DNA of 64,000 nt from Nocardia bhagyanarayanae (GTDB lineage Bacteria > Actinomycetota > Actinomycetes > Mycobacteriales > Mycobacteriaceae). The notes beneath the pieces are model-generated. The model was not told the DNA's origin. It worked only from the letters and a program-made list of their open reading frames with translations, and searched no databases. Shown piece after piece: positions 9,779 through 18,204 of the stretch (within the stretch, counting starts at the first letter, position 1; the number at the start of each line of letters is the position of its first letter). Both the position numbers and the translations under genes were made by a program. The stretch is from positions 992,001 through 1,056,000 of the forward strand of contig NZ_VFPG01000001.1 of the NCBI RefSeq assembly GCF_006716565.1, in the 5' to 3' direction.

Positions 9779-9888
9779 GAGAAACCACGGTAGCGGGGGC
9801 GCGCGGGTCGGCGCTACAGCCGCCGGGCGCGGCGGAAGGAGACCGTCGGCCGTGCCTGCTCCGAGTGCGAAAGTTTTTGCGGACCGCG

Positions 9889-10266
9889 CTAATCCGGCTG
9901 AGCGAGGCGCAGTACGTTGCCCGAGGGGTCGGTCAGATCGAAACCGGGACCGCCGGGACCGTCCTCGGGGCTGCCCGGCTTGGCATATCGGTAGTCCTTG
10001 GCGGCGAGCTCGGCGTGCAGGGCATGGATGTCGCCCACCGCGATCCACACCACCGAGCCGGGGGTGCCGTCCCCGTGGTGCTCGCTCAGGTGCAGTTTCG
10101 CGTCCGACCGGGACACCTGGGCGTAGAGCGGGAAGTCCGCGCCGAACCGGTGCTCCCAGTCGACGATGAAACCCAGGTAGTCGCAATAGAATTCGTAGGT
10201 CTTGGCGGTGTCGAACATGCGCAGCACGGGGATCGGCGCGGCGAAGCGGATGTCCTCGGAGGTCAT
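9889..10266 (-). CDS. Glyoxalase/bleomycin-resistance superfamily protein
   Basis: 125 residues, start ATG 10266 (MTSEDIRFAAPIPVLRMFD). The two beta-alpha-beta-beta-beta modules of the VOC fold can be traced: VLRMFDTAKTYEFYCDYLGF in the first half and WIAVGDIHALHAELAAKDYR then FDLTDPSGNVLRLAQ in the second. It resembles the stress-protein/bleomycin-binding type (dimeric, often non-catalytic). The terminal D-P-S-G-N-x-L motif is typical. Substrate unknown. Confidence 0.82.
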   Translation of the reverse strand: MTSEDIRFAAPIPVLRMFDTAKTYEFYCDYLGFIVDWEHRFGADFPLYAQVSRSDAKLHLSEHHGDGTPGSVVWIAVGDIHALHAELAAKDYRYAKPGSPEDGPGGPGFDLTDPSGNVLRLAQPD

Positions 10267-10306
10267 CGGCCGATCATCGCACCACGCACCGACAGCGCCC
10301 GTCTCT

Positions 10307-10487
10307 CGAGACGCCCGCAGGCCGACCCTCGCCCGAGACGCCGAACCACCGCGCAGGCCGCCCATGGCTCAAGACGCCGAAGCACCATTTACGCCGCCCT
10401 CGCTCGAGACGCGGCGGCTACCGACCCACGCCAGCACCTCCGAGACGCGGCGGCTATCCGACCCACGCCAGCACAGCCCGGATCGAT
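10307..10487. repeat. Five degenerate ~36-bp tandem repeats
   Basis: A CRAGACGC core recurs at 10307, 10334, 10370, 10405 and 10441 (spacings 27, 36, 35, 36). The last two units are nearly identical, sharing CGAGACGCGGCGGCTA and then CGACCCACGCCAGCAC; the first three have diverged. There are no unique spacers, so this is not a CRISPR array. Confidence 0.75.
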
Positions 10488-10804
10488 GAAGGGCGGGTCG
10501 CGCGGCGCATCCGCAGAGAACGACGAATCAGAATCCCGGTCCCAGGACTCCTCGTCCTCAGCGAGCCGCAGGTCAGCGGCCCGAAACCGCCGAGAACGAG
10601 CGAGCCCCTGGCTTCGAGCTGATAACGATCGAGTACCGCCGATACCGGCGCGGGCTCGGCCCGCGATGTACCGGATGTGACTGTTCGAGCCGTGTGCACT
10701 CCGGGGAAACTTCGCTCGCGCGCGATGTTTCTCCTTCCCGGCAGAGTTCATCGGACCGAATATTGGGTATCCACAGATATACGCCAGGATTTCCGCCATC
10801 GACC

Positions 10805-10841
10805 GCTTGCAGTTGCAAGCACTTTGTTCGCATCGTACTGT
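10805..10841 (+). promoter_or_regulatory. Promoter with palindromic operator upstream of alpha/beta hydrolase
   Basis: TTGCAA (10813-10818), a 17-bp spacer and TACTGT (10836-10841) form a good housekeeping-sigma promoter 25 bp before the hydrolase start. A palindrome GCTTGCA-GT-TGCAAGC (10805-10820) covers the -35 hexamer, the expected place for a repressor site. The regulator is not identified. Confidence 0.6.
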
Positions 10842-10866
10842 GGCGGATGACACAAAGGAGTGCACA

Positions 10867-11922
10867 ATGCTGGTGACGTCGATGAAGACACTGGCGGGGG
10901 TGCGCGGCGCCGAGCCGCTCACCGCGGCTTACCGTGCCGGACTGCGGTCCCGCACTTTCGCGACAGCTTCGCTGAACAAGCCGACCGCACCCTGCGAGAT
11001 CATCCCGGTCACAACCGTCGATGGCGCCAAGCTCCGAGTTCACGCGTACGGACCCGCCGACGGCGACGTCATCGTGCTCATCCACGGCTGGAGCTGCTGC
11101 ATCGAGTACTGGAACCCGCAGATCAACGCACTCGCGGACCGCTACCGTGTGATCGCGTACGACCAGCGCGGACACGGCGAGAGCACGCTGGGCCGCACCG
11201 CGCCGAGCGGCGAAACCCTCGCCGACGACCTGGCCACCGTCCTCGACGCCACCCTGCCGCGCGGCAAGCGCGCCACCCTCGTCGGCCACAGCATGGGCGG
11301 CATCACTTTGCAAGCGTGGGCTGCCCGCTACCCCGAGCAGGTGCCCGCCCGCGCCAACGCCGTGGTGCTCGCGAACACCGCCTCCCGGGAGATCCGCCAC
11401 GAGACCGATCTCCTTCCGCTGCTGAACAAGCCGCTGACGATGGCGCGTCGGCCGGTCACCTTCTTGGGCGCGGGTGTGCGCATGCCGCTGGTGTTCGCCG
11501 AGACGCTGTTGAGCGCACCGGTGCCGCTGCCGGGCGGCCCGCTGGTGACCGCCATCATCAAAGCCAGGCTGATGACGAAGAACGCGACCGCCGACGAGGT
11601 CGCCTTCTCACTCGGCATCGTCCGCTCTTGCCGTCCGCTCACCCGCGGCCTGCACGCCGCGGCGCTCGCCACCCTCGATCTGGGCGATGCGGCCAAGCAT
11701 CTGACCGTCCCCACCACCGTCATCGCGGGCGCGCACGACTACCTGCTGCCCGCCAGGATGAACCGTCCGATCGTCGAGGCGCTCGGCGCCGCGGGCTCCC
11801 TCGCCGACTACCAGGTCTGGCCCACCGGTCACCTCGGCAATATCGAGGCCGCCGACCGCTTCAACGCCGAGATCGATCGGATCGCCCAGGGCGCGAGCAA
11901 TCAGCGCGCCACCGCGGTCTGA
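10867..11922 (+). CDS. Alpha/beta-fold hydrolase
   Basis: 351 residues. ATG 10867 follows AAAGGAG at good distance. The oxyanion strand VIVLIHGWSCC, the nucleophile elbow GHSMGG (Ser about 142), an Asp in VIAGAHDYLLPA and a His in GHLGNIE complete a catalytic triad pattern. It lies in the broad esterase/lipase/epoxide-hydrolase-like group, and a mid-protein insertion around 165-240 would be the lid. The substrate cannot be read. A promoter and operator-like palindrome lie directly upstream; it is convergent with the LysR gene across a strong hairpin. Confidence 0.85.
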   Translation: MLVTSMKTLAGVRGAEPLTAAYRAGLRSRTFATASLNKPTAPCEIIPVTTVDGAKLRVHAYGPADGDVIVLIHGWSCCIEYWNPQINALADRYRVIAYDQRGHGESTLGRTAPSGETLADDLATVLDATLPRGKRATLVGHSMGGITLQAWAARYPEQVPARANAVVLANTASREIRHETDLLPLLNKPLTMARRPVTFLGAGVRMPLVFAETLLSAPVPLPGGPLVTAIIKARLMTKNATADEVAFSLGIVRSCRPLTRGLHAAALATLDLGDAAKHLTVPTTVIAGAHDYLLPARMNRPIVEALGAAGSLADYQVWPTGHLGNIEAADRFNAEIDRIAQGASNQRATAV

Positions 11923-11934
11923 CCCGAAACGTTC

Positions 11935-11968
11935 TCCCGGGCCGGTCGACGGCGCCCGGCCCGGGAGC
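11935..11968. terminator. Convergent-gene hairpin
   Basis: A 12-bp perfect stem (CTCCCGGGCCGG at 11935-11946 with its complement at 11957-11968) and a 10-nt loop lie between the converging hydrolase and LysR genes. No clear T-tract. Confidence 0.65.
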
Positions 11969-11973
11969 GACAT

Positions 11974-12867
11974 TCACGTCTGCTCGTAGCGCAGGCAACT
12001 GCGGACGAAGTCCTGGACCGGCGCGTTCTCGTCATCGATCGGATTCCACGCGACACCGACCTGGCTGGCGGCGATGCCGACCACCGACCGGAAAACGACG
12101 CCGGGCCGCTGATAGAAACGCGCCGCGGACTCCGGCGCCAAGGCGATCCCGTACCCGTTCGCGATCGCGTTGAGCCAGTCGTCCGGGTGCTGGGTGACGG
12201 CGCCGATGCGCGGCGGAACGCCACCCCGCTCGTCGATCGCGAGCCAATAGTCCCGCCATGGACCGGTCGCCTGCGGTGCGGCCACGAACGGCTCGTCCAG
12301 CAACTCCGCGAACGGGATCTCGTCGCGATCGGCGAACCGGTGCGTACTCGGCAGGACGACGCAGCGCGGCTCGGTGAGCAGCACCTCGACGCGCCACTTC
12401 TCTTGGCCGGGGATCGGCAGCCGCAGTATCGCGACGTCGACCCGGCCGTCGGCCAATCCCGCGGTCGGATCCGACCAGGCACTCTGGCGCATGTCCACTC
12501 GCCAGCCCGGCCTGCGCGCGGCGAATTCGGCGATGATCTCCGTGGTGGCCTCGTTGGCGGCGCTGGCCAGGAAACCGACGCGCAGGACGCGGGCCTCTCG
12601 CGCGGCGGCGGCATTGGTTTCGGATACCGCGCGAGTCCAGTCGTCGAGCAAAGCGGGCGCCCGTCGCGCCAGGGCGCGCCCCGCCTCGGTGAGCGCCATT
12701 CCCGCCCGCGAACGCGTGAAAAGCGTTGCTCCCAGCAATGTTTCGAGCTGCTTGATCTGCTTCGTGAGCGCCGGTTGCGAGACGTACAGCCGTTGGGCCG
12801 CGCGGGTCAGGTTCCCCTCCTCGGCGACGGCGGCGAAGTAGCGCAGCAGCCGAGTGTCGACATCCAT
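11974..12867 (-). CDS. LysR family transcriptional regulator
   Basis: 297 residues. The N-terminal winged helix-turn-helix reads LTRAAQRLYVSQPALTKQIKQLE (about 19-41), followed by a linker helix and a periplasmic-binding-like effector domain (about 90-295). It is divergent from the DoxX-like gene, 91 bp away, so control of that gene is the natural inference. TAACCT lies 6 nt before the ATG, consistent with a leaderless transcript, and the palindrome ATAC-AG-GTAT sits just upstream. Confidence 0.88.
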   Translation of the reverse strand: MDVDTRLLRYFAAVAEEGNLTRAAQRLYVSQPALTKQIKQLETLLGATLFTRSRAGMALTEAGRALARRAPALLDDWTRAVSETNAAAAREARVLRVGFLASAANEATTEIIAEFAARRPGWRVDMRQSAWSDPTAGLADGRVDVAILRLPIPGQEKWRVEVLLTEPRCVVLPSTHRFADRDEIPFAELLDEPFVAAPQATGPWRDYWLAIDERGGVPPRIGAVTQHPDDWLNAIANGYGIALAPESAARFYQRPGVVFRSVVGIAASQVGVAWNPIDDENAPVQDFVRSCLRYEQT

Positions 12868-12882
12868 GCCCCCAGGTTATGG

Positions 12883-12892
12883 ATACAGGTAT
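12883..12892. promoter_or_regulatory. Palindrome in LysR/DoxX divergent promoter
   Basis: ATAC-AG-GTAT at 12883-12892 lies directly behind the probable LysR -10 hexamer (revcomp of 12874-12879). Its position suits an autoregulatory LysR operator, although the classic T-N11-A core is not unambiguous. Confidence 0.35.
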
Positions 12893-12958
12893 TGGTGCCA
12901 CAACGACCGCCGAATCGAGACTGGGTGCGCAAGGTCGTCTCCTCGGAAAGGTCCCGCT

Positions 12959-13312
12959 GTGTTCGCCCTCTACGTCACTCTCACCACGATCACCGCGCTC
13001 GGCGCCGCGACCGCCGCCTGGATGAACTTCGTCCGCCACCCCATTCCCGTGGCCGCGGCCGACGAGGTGCGGGTGCCGCACTCCTGGATGCTTCCGCTGG
13101 GTTCGCTGCTCGGAATCGGAGCGATCGGCCTCGTCGCCGGTTTCGCGGTACCGATCGTCGGCATCGCCGCCGCGACCGGCCTCGTCCTCTACTTCATCGG
13201 CGCGGTCATCGCCCACTTGCGGGTCTCGGACTTCAACCTCGGCCGGGTATCCGCGGCTCTCACCCTCACCGTGGCCACCCTCGCCGCCACCTTGGCGTAC
13301 CGGATCGGCTGA
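12959..13312 (+). CDS. DoxX-like small membrane protein
   Basis: 117 residues from GTG 12959, which follows GGAAAGG by 7 nt. Four membrane helices: FALYVTLTTITALGAATAAWM, SWMLPLGSLLGIGAIGLVAGF, VPIVGIAAATGLVLYFIGAVIAHL and a C-terminal hydrophobic segment. This matches the DoxX-like family of small quinone/redox-associated or uncharacterised membrane proteins. Divergent from a LysR gene that probably controls it; its stop is 1 bp from the converging STAND NTPase stop. Confidence 0.75.
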   Translation: MFALYVTLTTITALGAATAAWMNFVRHPIPVAAADEVRVPHSWMLPLGSLLGIGAIGLVAGFAVPIVGIAAATGLVLYFIGAVIAHLRVSDFNLGRVSAALTLTVATLAATLAYRIG

Positions 13313-13313
13313 G

Positions 13314-16300
13314 CTAGTGAACTTCTCCCCTGCGCGTCAGCGCGATCGACATCAGTCCGTGCACGCCGCCGAGGATGAGAATGCGCGGGTCGGCGGGGTG
13401 GGTGCATATCGCGAAGAGGTGGCCGCTGGTGTCGAACCGCACCCGCGGCTGTTCCTCGCCGGGGTAGCTGAGGGTCAGCTCGCCGTGGTTACCGGCACCG
13501 AGCAGCCGGTGGCCGCCGTCGACTTCGTCGGCCCGAATGGCGTCGATCGCGCCCGGATGCAGCGGAATCCACGCGCCCGCGAGCCCGGCTTCCAGATCCC
13601 AGACCCGGATACCGGAAATGGTCGCCGCATAGACGGGCTCGTGTTCGGCGGCGCCGATCCGGGCGAACGCGAGGTACGGCCGGTAGCGGCCGCCCATGCG
13701 CTCCATCCATACCGGATCCGGGGCGGTGCCGCTCATCTGTTTGGCCTTCTCGGCGCGCCAGAAGGCGAGGTCGGCACGGCTTCTGGCGTCCTCGGCGGCG
13801 AGGAAGTAGTCCTCGCGGGTCCACTGTGAATCGTCGGGGGGAAGGTCCGGCGGCGGCGGGTCGTTGTCGTCCACGAGCAGCCCGTCCGGGTCGACGAGCG
13901 GCGCCCCGATCTGGGTGCCGTCGCGCAGGTCCCACAGCCGCAGGGCGCCGTCGTCGCCGCCGGAGAGCAGCCGCGGGTGCGACCCGAAGAACATCGACCG
14001 CCGCGGCGGCAGGAACATGACCGCCTCCACCGTGCCGAGGTGCCCGGCGAGGGTCTGCGCACAGGTGTGATTCGCCACGTCCCACAGCCGTACCGTGTGG
14101 TCCCCGCTGCCGGACGCGAGCATCAACCGCTTGCCGACCCAGCCGAATGCCAGTGCGGCGATGTATCGCCCGTGTCCGGTGAGTGTCCCGACCACCGCGC
14201 CCCCGGTCGCTGTAAACGACGCCAGGACGATGGTGTTGTCGAATCCGCCCGCGGCGACCAGCAGGTTCGCCCCGGATGCGATCGAGGCGAGACAACGAAT
14301 ACCGTCCTGCCCGGTGGTTATCGCCGCGCCCATCGGCTCGCCGCTGTCCGCGTCCCATTGGCGCAAAGTGCTGTCGGAACCGCCGGAAACCACCACCGCG
14401 CGCCCGGCCACCTCGCCCGTGACCACCCCGTAGACAGTCGCCAGGCCCGGCGCCTCCGCCGTGGCGGCCGACAGCAACTCCGCGACCGGCCAGATGTTGA
14501 CCACCCGGTCGTAGCCGGCGGAAACCAGCGCGACCTCGCCGCGGAAGCGCGTGGTGGCCAGGACCGTGGTGGCGCTGTCGTGCGGCACGGGAACGGTGGC
14601 GAGCCTACGGCGGTCCGCCAGCGCGTAGAGGTTCAGCGAGCGTCCGCCGACGGCGAGGATGTCGCCGGGCAGCACCGCGAGCGCGTGCAGCGACTCGGCG
14701 TCGACGACGATCGGGTCGCCGATGTGGCTGCCGTCGTGAGGGTTCCAGAAGCGGACCACGCCGTCGTCACCTGCGGTGACGACGACCGCCTGGCCCGAAA
14801 CATCCACGGCGACACAGGCATTGATGTTGTGGAAGGCCGCTATGACCGCCTCGGGTTCCTGCTCGTGGATCGGGGCCGGACCGAGATCGGCCGGGATGTC
14901 GCCGAGGTGCAGCACCGCGAGCCTGCCGTACTGGTCGCCGATCACCACGGCGGGAACACCGTCGAGCGAGGTGAAGGCGAACGACTCGGGGGTTCCGTAC
15001 TCGAAGGGATTGAGCAGGGCGCGCGGCTCACCGGTGGCGAGATCCCAGACGGTGACGACGCCGTCGAAATCCCCCGCGACCGCGTACGCATGGTCGTCGA
15101 TGTCGGCCACGGCAACCGCGGCGAGTTCGGCAGGCGCGCCGAGCGTCACCGATCCCGAGGCTATCCGGCCCGCCACGACCAGCCGGGGCAGTCTGTCGAA
15201 GCCCGCCCGGCCCGAGAGCGGCGGCACGCTGGGCGCGCCGGTCACCGGATCGAAAATGTGCACGCGACCATCGGCGGCCCCGACGATGGCGACGATGCGG
15301 CCGAACGCGGTACCGAGATTCAGCGCCAAGGGCGTACCCACCACGGCCGCGAGATCGAACGCCCGCGAGACCAGTCCGGTGACGCGGTCGACTGTCCGCA
15401 CGACGCCGTCGCCGCCGAGCAGCACGATTTCGTCCAGTTCGGGATCGGCGGCCATGGCCACGGGATGGGTGTCACCGAATCGACCGAGCCGGTGATGCGG
15501 GTGCCACAGCCACGTGTGCAACCACCGCACCGAGAGGTCGCGCTCGACATCGAGGTCGGCGAGACCAGCGGTGAGCGCGTCCATCCGCTGTTGCCGAGCG
15601 ACGAATTCCAGGTGGCCGGGACGTTCCCGAACCGGGCGGCCCGAGAACCTGCGGGCAGCGGCCTCGTACACCCAACCCGCGGCCTTGGCCTCGGCGCCGC
15701 GGAGCAGCGGCAGCTCACGGAGCAGCACGTCCGGCTCAGCTGCGACGAGGAATCCCGCATCGAGCACCAGCTCGTCCAGTCTGCCCGCAGCCGCGGCATG
15801 AACAGCCAGGTAGCGGCGCAGGTAGGGGTCGGCCGCCTGCCAGCCCGCGCCGCCGCCGAATCGGCGCAGGGCGCGAGCGGTGATCCGGTTGTGCCAGTGC
15901 GTGGAATCGACGCGCAGCAGCGGGTCGGTTCGCTCCGACTCCAGGAATTCGCCGAAGCTCTCGTGGTAGAGCTGATATCCGCCGTCGACCTCGTCGAGGA
16001 ACTGTGCGAGGCTCTGCACCGCGTCGGCGATCCACTCCGGCGCGACTGACAGCCCGATCAGTTCGGCGGCAGCGTTCGGTGTCAACGGTTCCTGCGCCAG
16101 GGCGAATGCCGCGAGCAGCGGGTGATACAGCGCCGCCCACGCCGGGTCTTCTCGCTCCGGATCGCTGGTCACCGGCACTTTGGTCGGCGCGTTCTCCCGG
16201 ATGAGCCCGAGGAAGAAGGCATAGAGCTCGTTCAGTTCGCCGGGCAGCTCCGCGAGGCGAGCCAGTGCGGCCAGGTCGCCGTGCCGTTCGTTGGCGCTCG

Positions 16301-17282
16301 CGTCGAGCACGGCGCGTAGCACCGAACGCGCGTACTGGAAGCTGCCGTCGGCGCGCTCGGCCACCTCCGCGAGGAAGCGCTCCGGCACCAGGTCCACCGC
16401 GCGCAAACCAGCGCCGAGCAGCGGCTCGACCGACGCGACCCGGCTGGTGTAGCGGCGCAGATCCCGGTCGACCTCCGTGGACTCCTCGCTGATCGCCAGT
16501 TCCCGCAGCCAGCGCCGCTGCGCGCCCCGGAATCTGGACAGCAGGACGCGGTCCGGGCGCGCGGTGACGACCACCCGGATGTTCGCGGGCAGTTCGGGGC
16601 AGACGGCCAGCCAGTTCAGCACGTTGGCGACCTGGTCACCAGGCAGGAAGCGCAACTCGTCCACGCCGTCGATGACGACGAGAACCCGTCTTTCCGGGCG
16701 GATTCGGGCCAGCGCGATGGCCGGTGCGAGCAGCGCGAGGTACTGGAGATTCTCGAAATCGAGCAGGCGTTCGTCGGCGACGATCCGCCCCGCCTGCACC
16801 GCGACGACCTCACCGTCGATCTCCCCGGCGCGCTGCCTCACCACCGCCGATGTCGCAGCGAACGGCGAGACGACCAGATCGTCCACCTTGATACCGACCA
16901 TCCGGCCGCCAGGGCCGACCCGACCCGCCTGCTGCTCGATCACCAGCCGCAACGCGTCGGTCTCGAATGCCTCGGGGTGCAGCACCGCGAACTGGTGCCC
17001 GAGGGTGAGCAGGACCGAGCGCACGTCACCGGCCGATGCGCGCGACATGCTGTCGCGGCGGATGAAGTAGCGCAGCGCGCTCGGCTCGTGTTCGACCAGC
17101 CAGGAGGCGAACGACGACTTTCCGCTACCGGGACCGCCGGTGACCAACACGAAGCGGCAGTCGGGTTCGTCGAGCAGTTCGGTGAGTGCCTCGGCGAGCC
17201 AGGGCCGTTCGACGAAGAACCGGTCGAGGTGCATCTCGACGACCGGCTGATAGAAAAGATCACCGACCTTGATGCCGGTCAT
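13314..17282 (-). CDS. STAND/NACHT-type NTPase with C-terminal WD40 propellers
   Basis: 1322 residues. The N-terminus (1-40) is short and starts MTGIKVGDLFYQPVV. P-loop NTPase: Walker A GGPGSGKS at 49-56, an unusual Gly/Val-rich insertion at about 117-170 (AGRVGPGGRMVGIKVDDL), and Walker B LVVIDGVDEL at 201-210, followed by a helical arm. From about 600 to the end are WD40 repeats, e.g. SGDHTVRLWD and GGDDGALRLWD, probably two propellers. STAND ATPases of this shape act as sensors that oligomerise on ligand binding; WD40 would be the sensor. No N-terminal effector domain is fused. Its partner gene lies 8 bp upstream. Confidence 0.85.
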   Translation of the reverse strand: MTGIKVGDLFYQPVVEMHLDRFFVERPWLAEALTELLDEPDCRFVLVTGGPGSGKSSFASWLVEHEPSALRYFIRRDSMSRASAGDVRSVLLTLGHQFAVLHPEAFETDALRLVIEQQAGRVGPGGRMVGIKVDDLVVSPFAATSAVVRQRAGEIDGEVVAVQAGRIVADERLLDFENLQYLALLAPAIALARIRPERRVLVVIDGVDELRFLPGDQVANVLNWLAVCPELPANIRVVVTARPDRVLLSRFRGAQRRWLRELAISEESTEVDRDLRRYTSRVASVEPLLGAGLRAVDLVPERFLAEVAERADGSFQYARSVLRAVLDASANERHGDLAALARLAELPGELNELYAFFLGLIRENAPTKVPVTSDPEREDPAWAALYHPLLAAFALAQEPLTPNAAAELIGLSVAPEWIADAVQSLAQFLDEVDGGYQLYHESFGEFLESERTDPLLRVDSTHWHNRITARALRRFGGGAGWQAADPYLRRYLAVHAAAAGRLDELVLDAGFLVAAEPDVLLRELPLLRGAEAKAAGWVYEAAARRFSGRPVRERPGHLEFVARQQRMDALTAGLADLDVERDLSVRWLHTWLWHPHHRLGRFGDTHPVAMAADPELDEIVLLGGDGVVRTVDRVTGLVSRAFDLAAVVGTPLALNLGTAFGRIVAIVGAADGRVHIFDPVTGAPSVPPLSGRAGFDRLPRLVVAGRIASGSVTLGAPAELAAVAVADIDDHAYAVAGDFDGVVTVWDLATGEPRALLNPFEYGTPESFAFTSLDGVPAVVIGDQYGRLAVLHLGDIPADLGPAPIHEQEPEAVIAAFHNINACVAVDVSGQAVVVTAGDDGVVRFWNPHDGSHIGDPIVVDAESLHALAVLPGDILAVGGRSLNLYALADRRRLATVPVPHDSATTVLATTRFRGEVALVSAGYDRVVNIWPVAELLSAATAEAPGLATVYGVVTGEVAGRAVVVSGGSDSTLRQWDADSGEPMGAAITTGQDGIRCLASIASGANLLVAAGGFDNTIVLASFTATGGAVVGTLTGHGRYIAALAFGWVGKRLMLASGSGDHTVRLWDVANHTCAQTLAGHLGTVEAVMFLPPRRSMFFGSHPRLLSGGDDGALRLWDLRDGTQIGAPLVDPDGLLVDDNDPPPPDLPPDDSQWTREDYFLAAEDARSRADLAFWRAEKAKQMSGTAPDPVWMERMGGRYRPYLAFARIGAAEHEPVYAATISGIRVWDLEAGLAGAWIPLHPGAIDAIRADEVDGGHRLLGAGNHGELTLSYPGEEQPRVRFDTSGHLFAICTHPADPRILILGGVHGLMSIALTRRGEVH

Positions 17283-17290
17283 GCTTTTCG

Positions 17291-17848
17291 TCAGCCGCCG
17301 ATCCGGTCCGCGTCCACACCGACCACGCGGCCACCGGCGCCGACATCACCGGCCTTCGTGCGCACATCGATATCGGCACTGTTGAGCGTCCGCGCCCGCA
17401 CGCCCGCGAGGTATCCGTCGACGCGCTCGGCCTCCACCGCGACCTCGATCGTGGTGCCCGACGTGTCGCGGTGCTCGCCGCGAAAGGTGATCCGCTGCCG
17501 GTAAACGAGTTCCAGCAACCGCCGCAGCGCCTCGACGCGCTCCAGTAGCTCCACGTCCGCCGGGTCGACATCCGCGAGTTGTTGCGCGTACCGCGACAGC
17601 TGCTCGTACAGCCGCTCGAACTCCCCGATTCGCCCCTCCACCAGATCGAAATCCACCGGGGTCGAACGCAACTCACCGTCGAGCACGTCACCGCCACCAC
17701 CCGGCAGCATCGCGGTCTCGGTATCGTTCTCCGCCGCGCGCCGCTCCCGCCTGCGCCGCAGTATCTCGCCTACTTGCCCGTATAGAAACGTAATGCCCTG
17801 TGCGAGTGCCAATGCCCCCACCCCGGCCAATGTCAACGGCTCCGTCAT
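17291..17848 (-). CDS. Membrane-anchored partner of the STAND NTPase (unrecognised family)
   Basis: 185 residues from ATG 17848, preceded by GGGAGGG. Layout: an N-terminal hydrophobic helix (LTLAGVGALALAQGITFLYG, 6-24) followed by a basic stretch RRRRERR; a flexible acidic/Gly linker (38-62); a coiled-coil-like helical segment (about 68-118); and a beta-rich tail (131-185) with two imperfect repeats. The tail ends AGDVGAGGRVVGV, closely resembling residues 119-131 of the downstream NTPase. I do not recognise a named family. Same strand, 8-bp spacing and the shared motif point to one functional unit. An effector or membrane-docking role is inference. Confidence 0.6.
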   Translation of the reverse strand: MTEPLTLAGVGALALAQGITFLYGQVGEILRRRRERRAAENDTETAMLPGGGGDVLDGELRSTPVDFDLVEGRIGEFERLYEQLSRYAQQLADVDPADVELLERVEALRRLLELVYRQRITFRGEHRDTSGTTIEVAVEAERVDGYLAGVRARTLNSADIDVRTKAGDVGAGGRVVGVDADRIGG

Positions 17849-18057
17849 CGACGCTCCCTCCCGCGCAGTAGGACCGCCCCAATTCTGTCCCACCACAACG
17901 CGATCCGTTGCCCGTTCGCGGAATACCGGCTGCCGACGGCACGACGAAGCCCCTCGTCAGCTCCTCAACCGAAGTACGGCAACAGTCGCCCGAGGGGGCA
18001 CAGCCATGACGCATGGCCTGTCTCAGACTCTCGAACAGACCACGACCTGAATTTTTG

Positions 18058-18133
18058 TGGAGCCGCCTGGGGGAATCGAACCCCCGACCTTTTCATTACG
18101 AGTGAAGCGCTCTACCGACTGAGCTAAGGCGGC
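18058..18133 (-). tRNA. tRNA-Thr (anticodon CGT)
   Basis: The minus strand folds as a full cloverleaf: acceptor GCCGCCT pairs with AGGCGGC, D arm GCTC/GAGC, anticodon loop CTCGTAA (CGT, reading ACG), T arm GGGGG-TTCGATT-CCCCC, discriminator T and encoded CCA. The first anticodon-stem pair is a C-A mismatch. Its 3' end is about 210 bp upstream of the STAND unit, same strand. Confidence 0.95.
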
Positions 18134-18204
18134 GTGCCTCTCGGCCACGCGAGTCTATCGTCTCCGCCCCCGGATCGCGAAAACGGGTGGTCCCCGGGGT
18201 GGAG

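Larger units (their letters stand above)
10267..10866. other. 600-bp intergenic region: tandem repeats plus promoter
   Basis: No convincing gene on either strand. The left part carries degenerate ~36-bp tandem repeats (10307-10487) and the right end a well-formed promoter with an overlapping palindrome (10805-10841). Open frames across it are low-complexity readings of the repeats. Confidence 0.7.

Noticed and set aside
10307..10487. CRISPR-like repeat array
   Set aside because: Units are degenerate, directly adjoining, with no unique spacers and no cas genes anywhere in the window.
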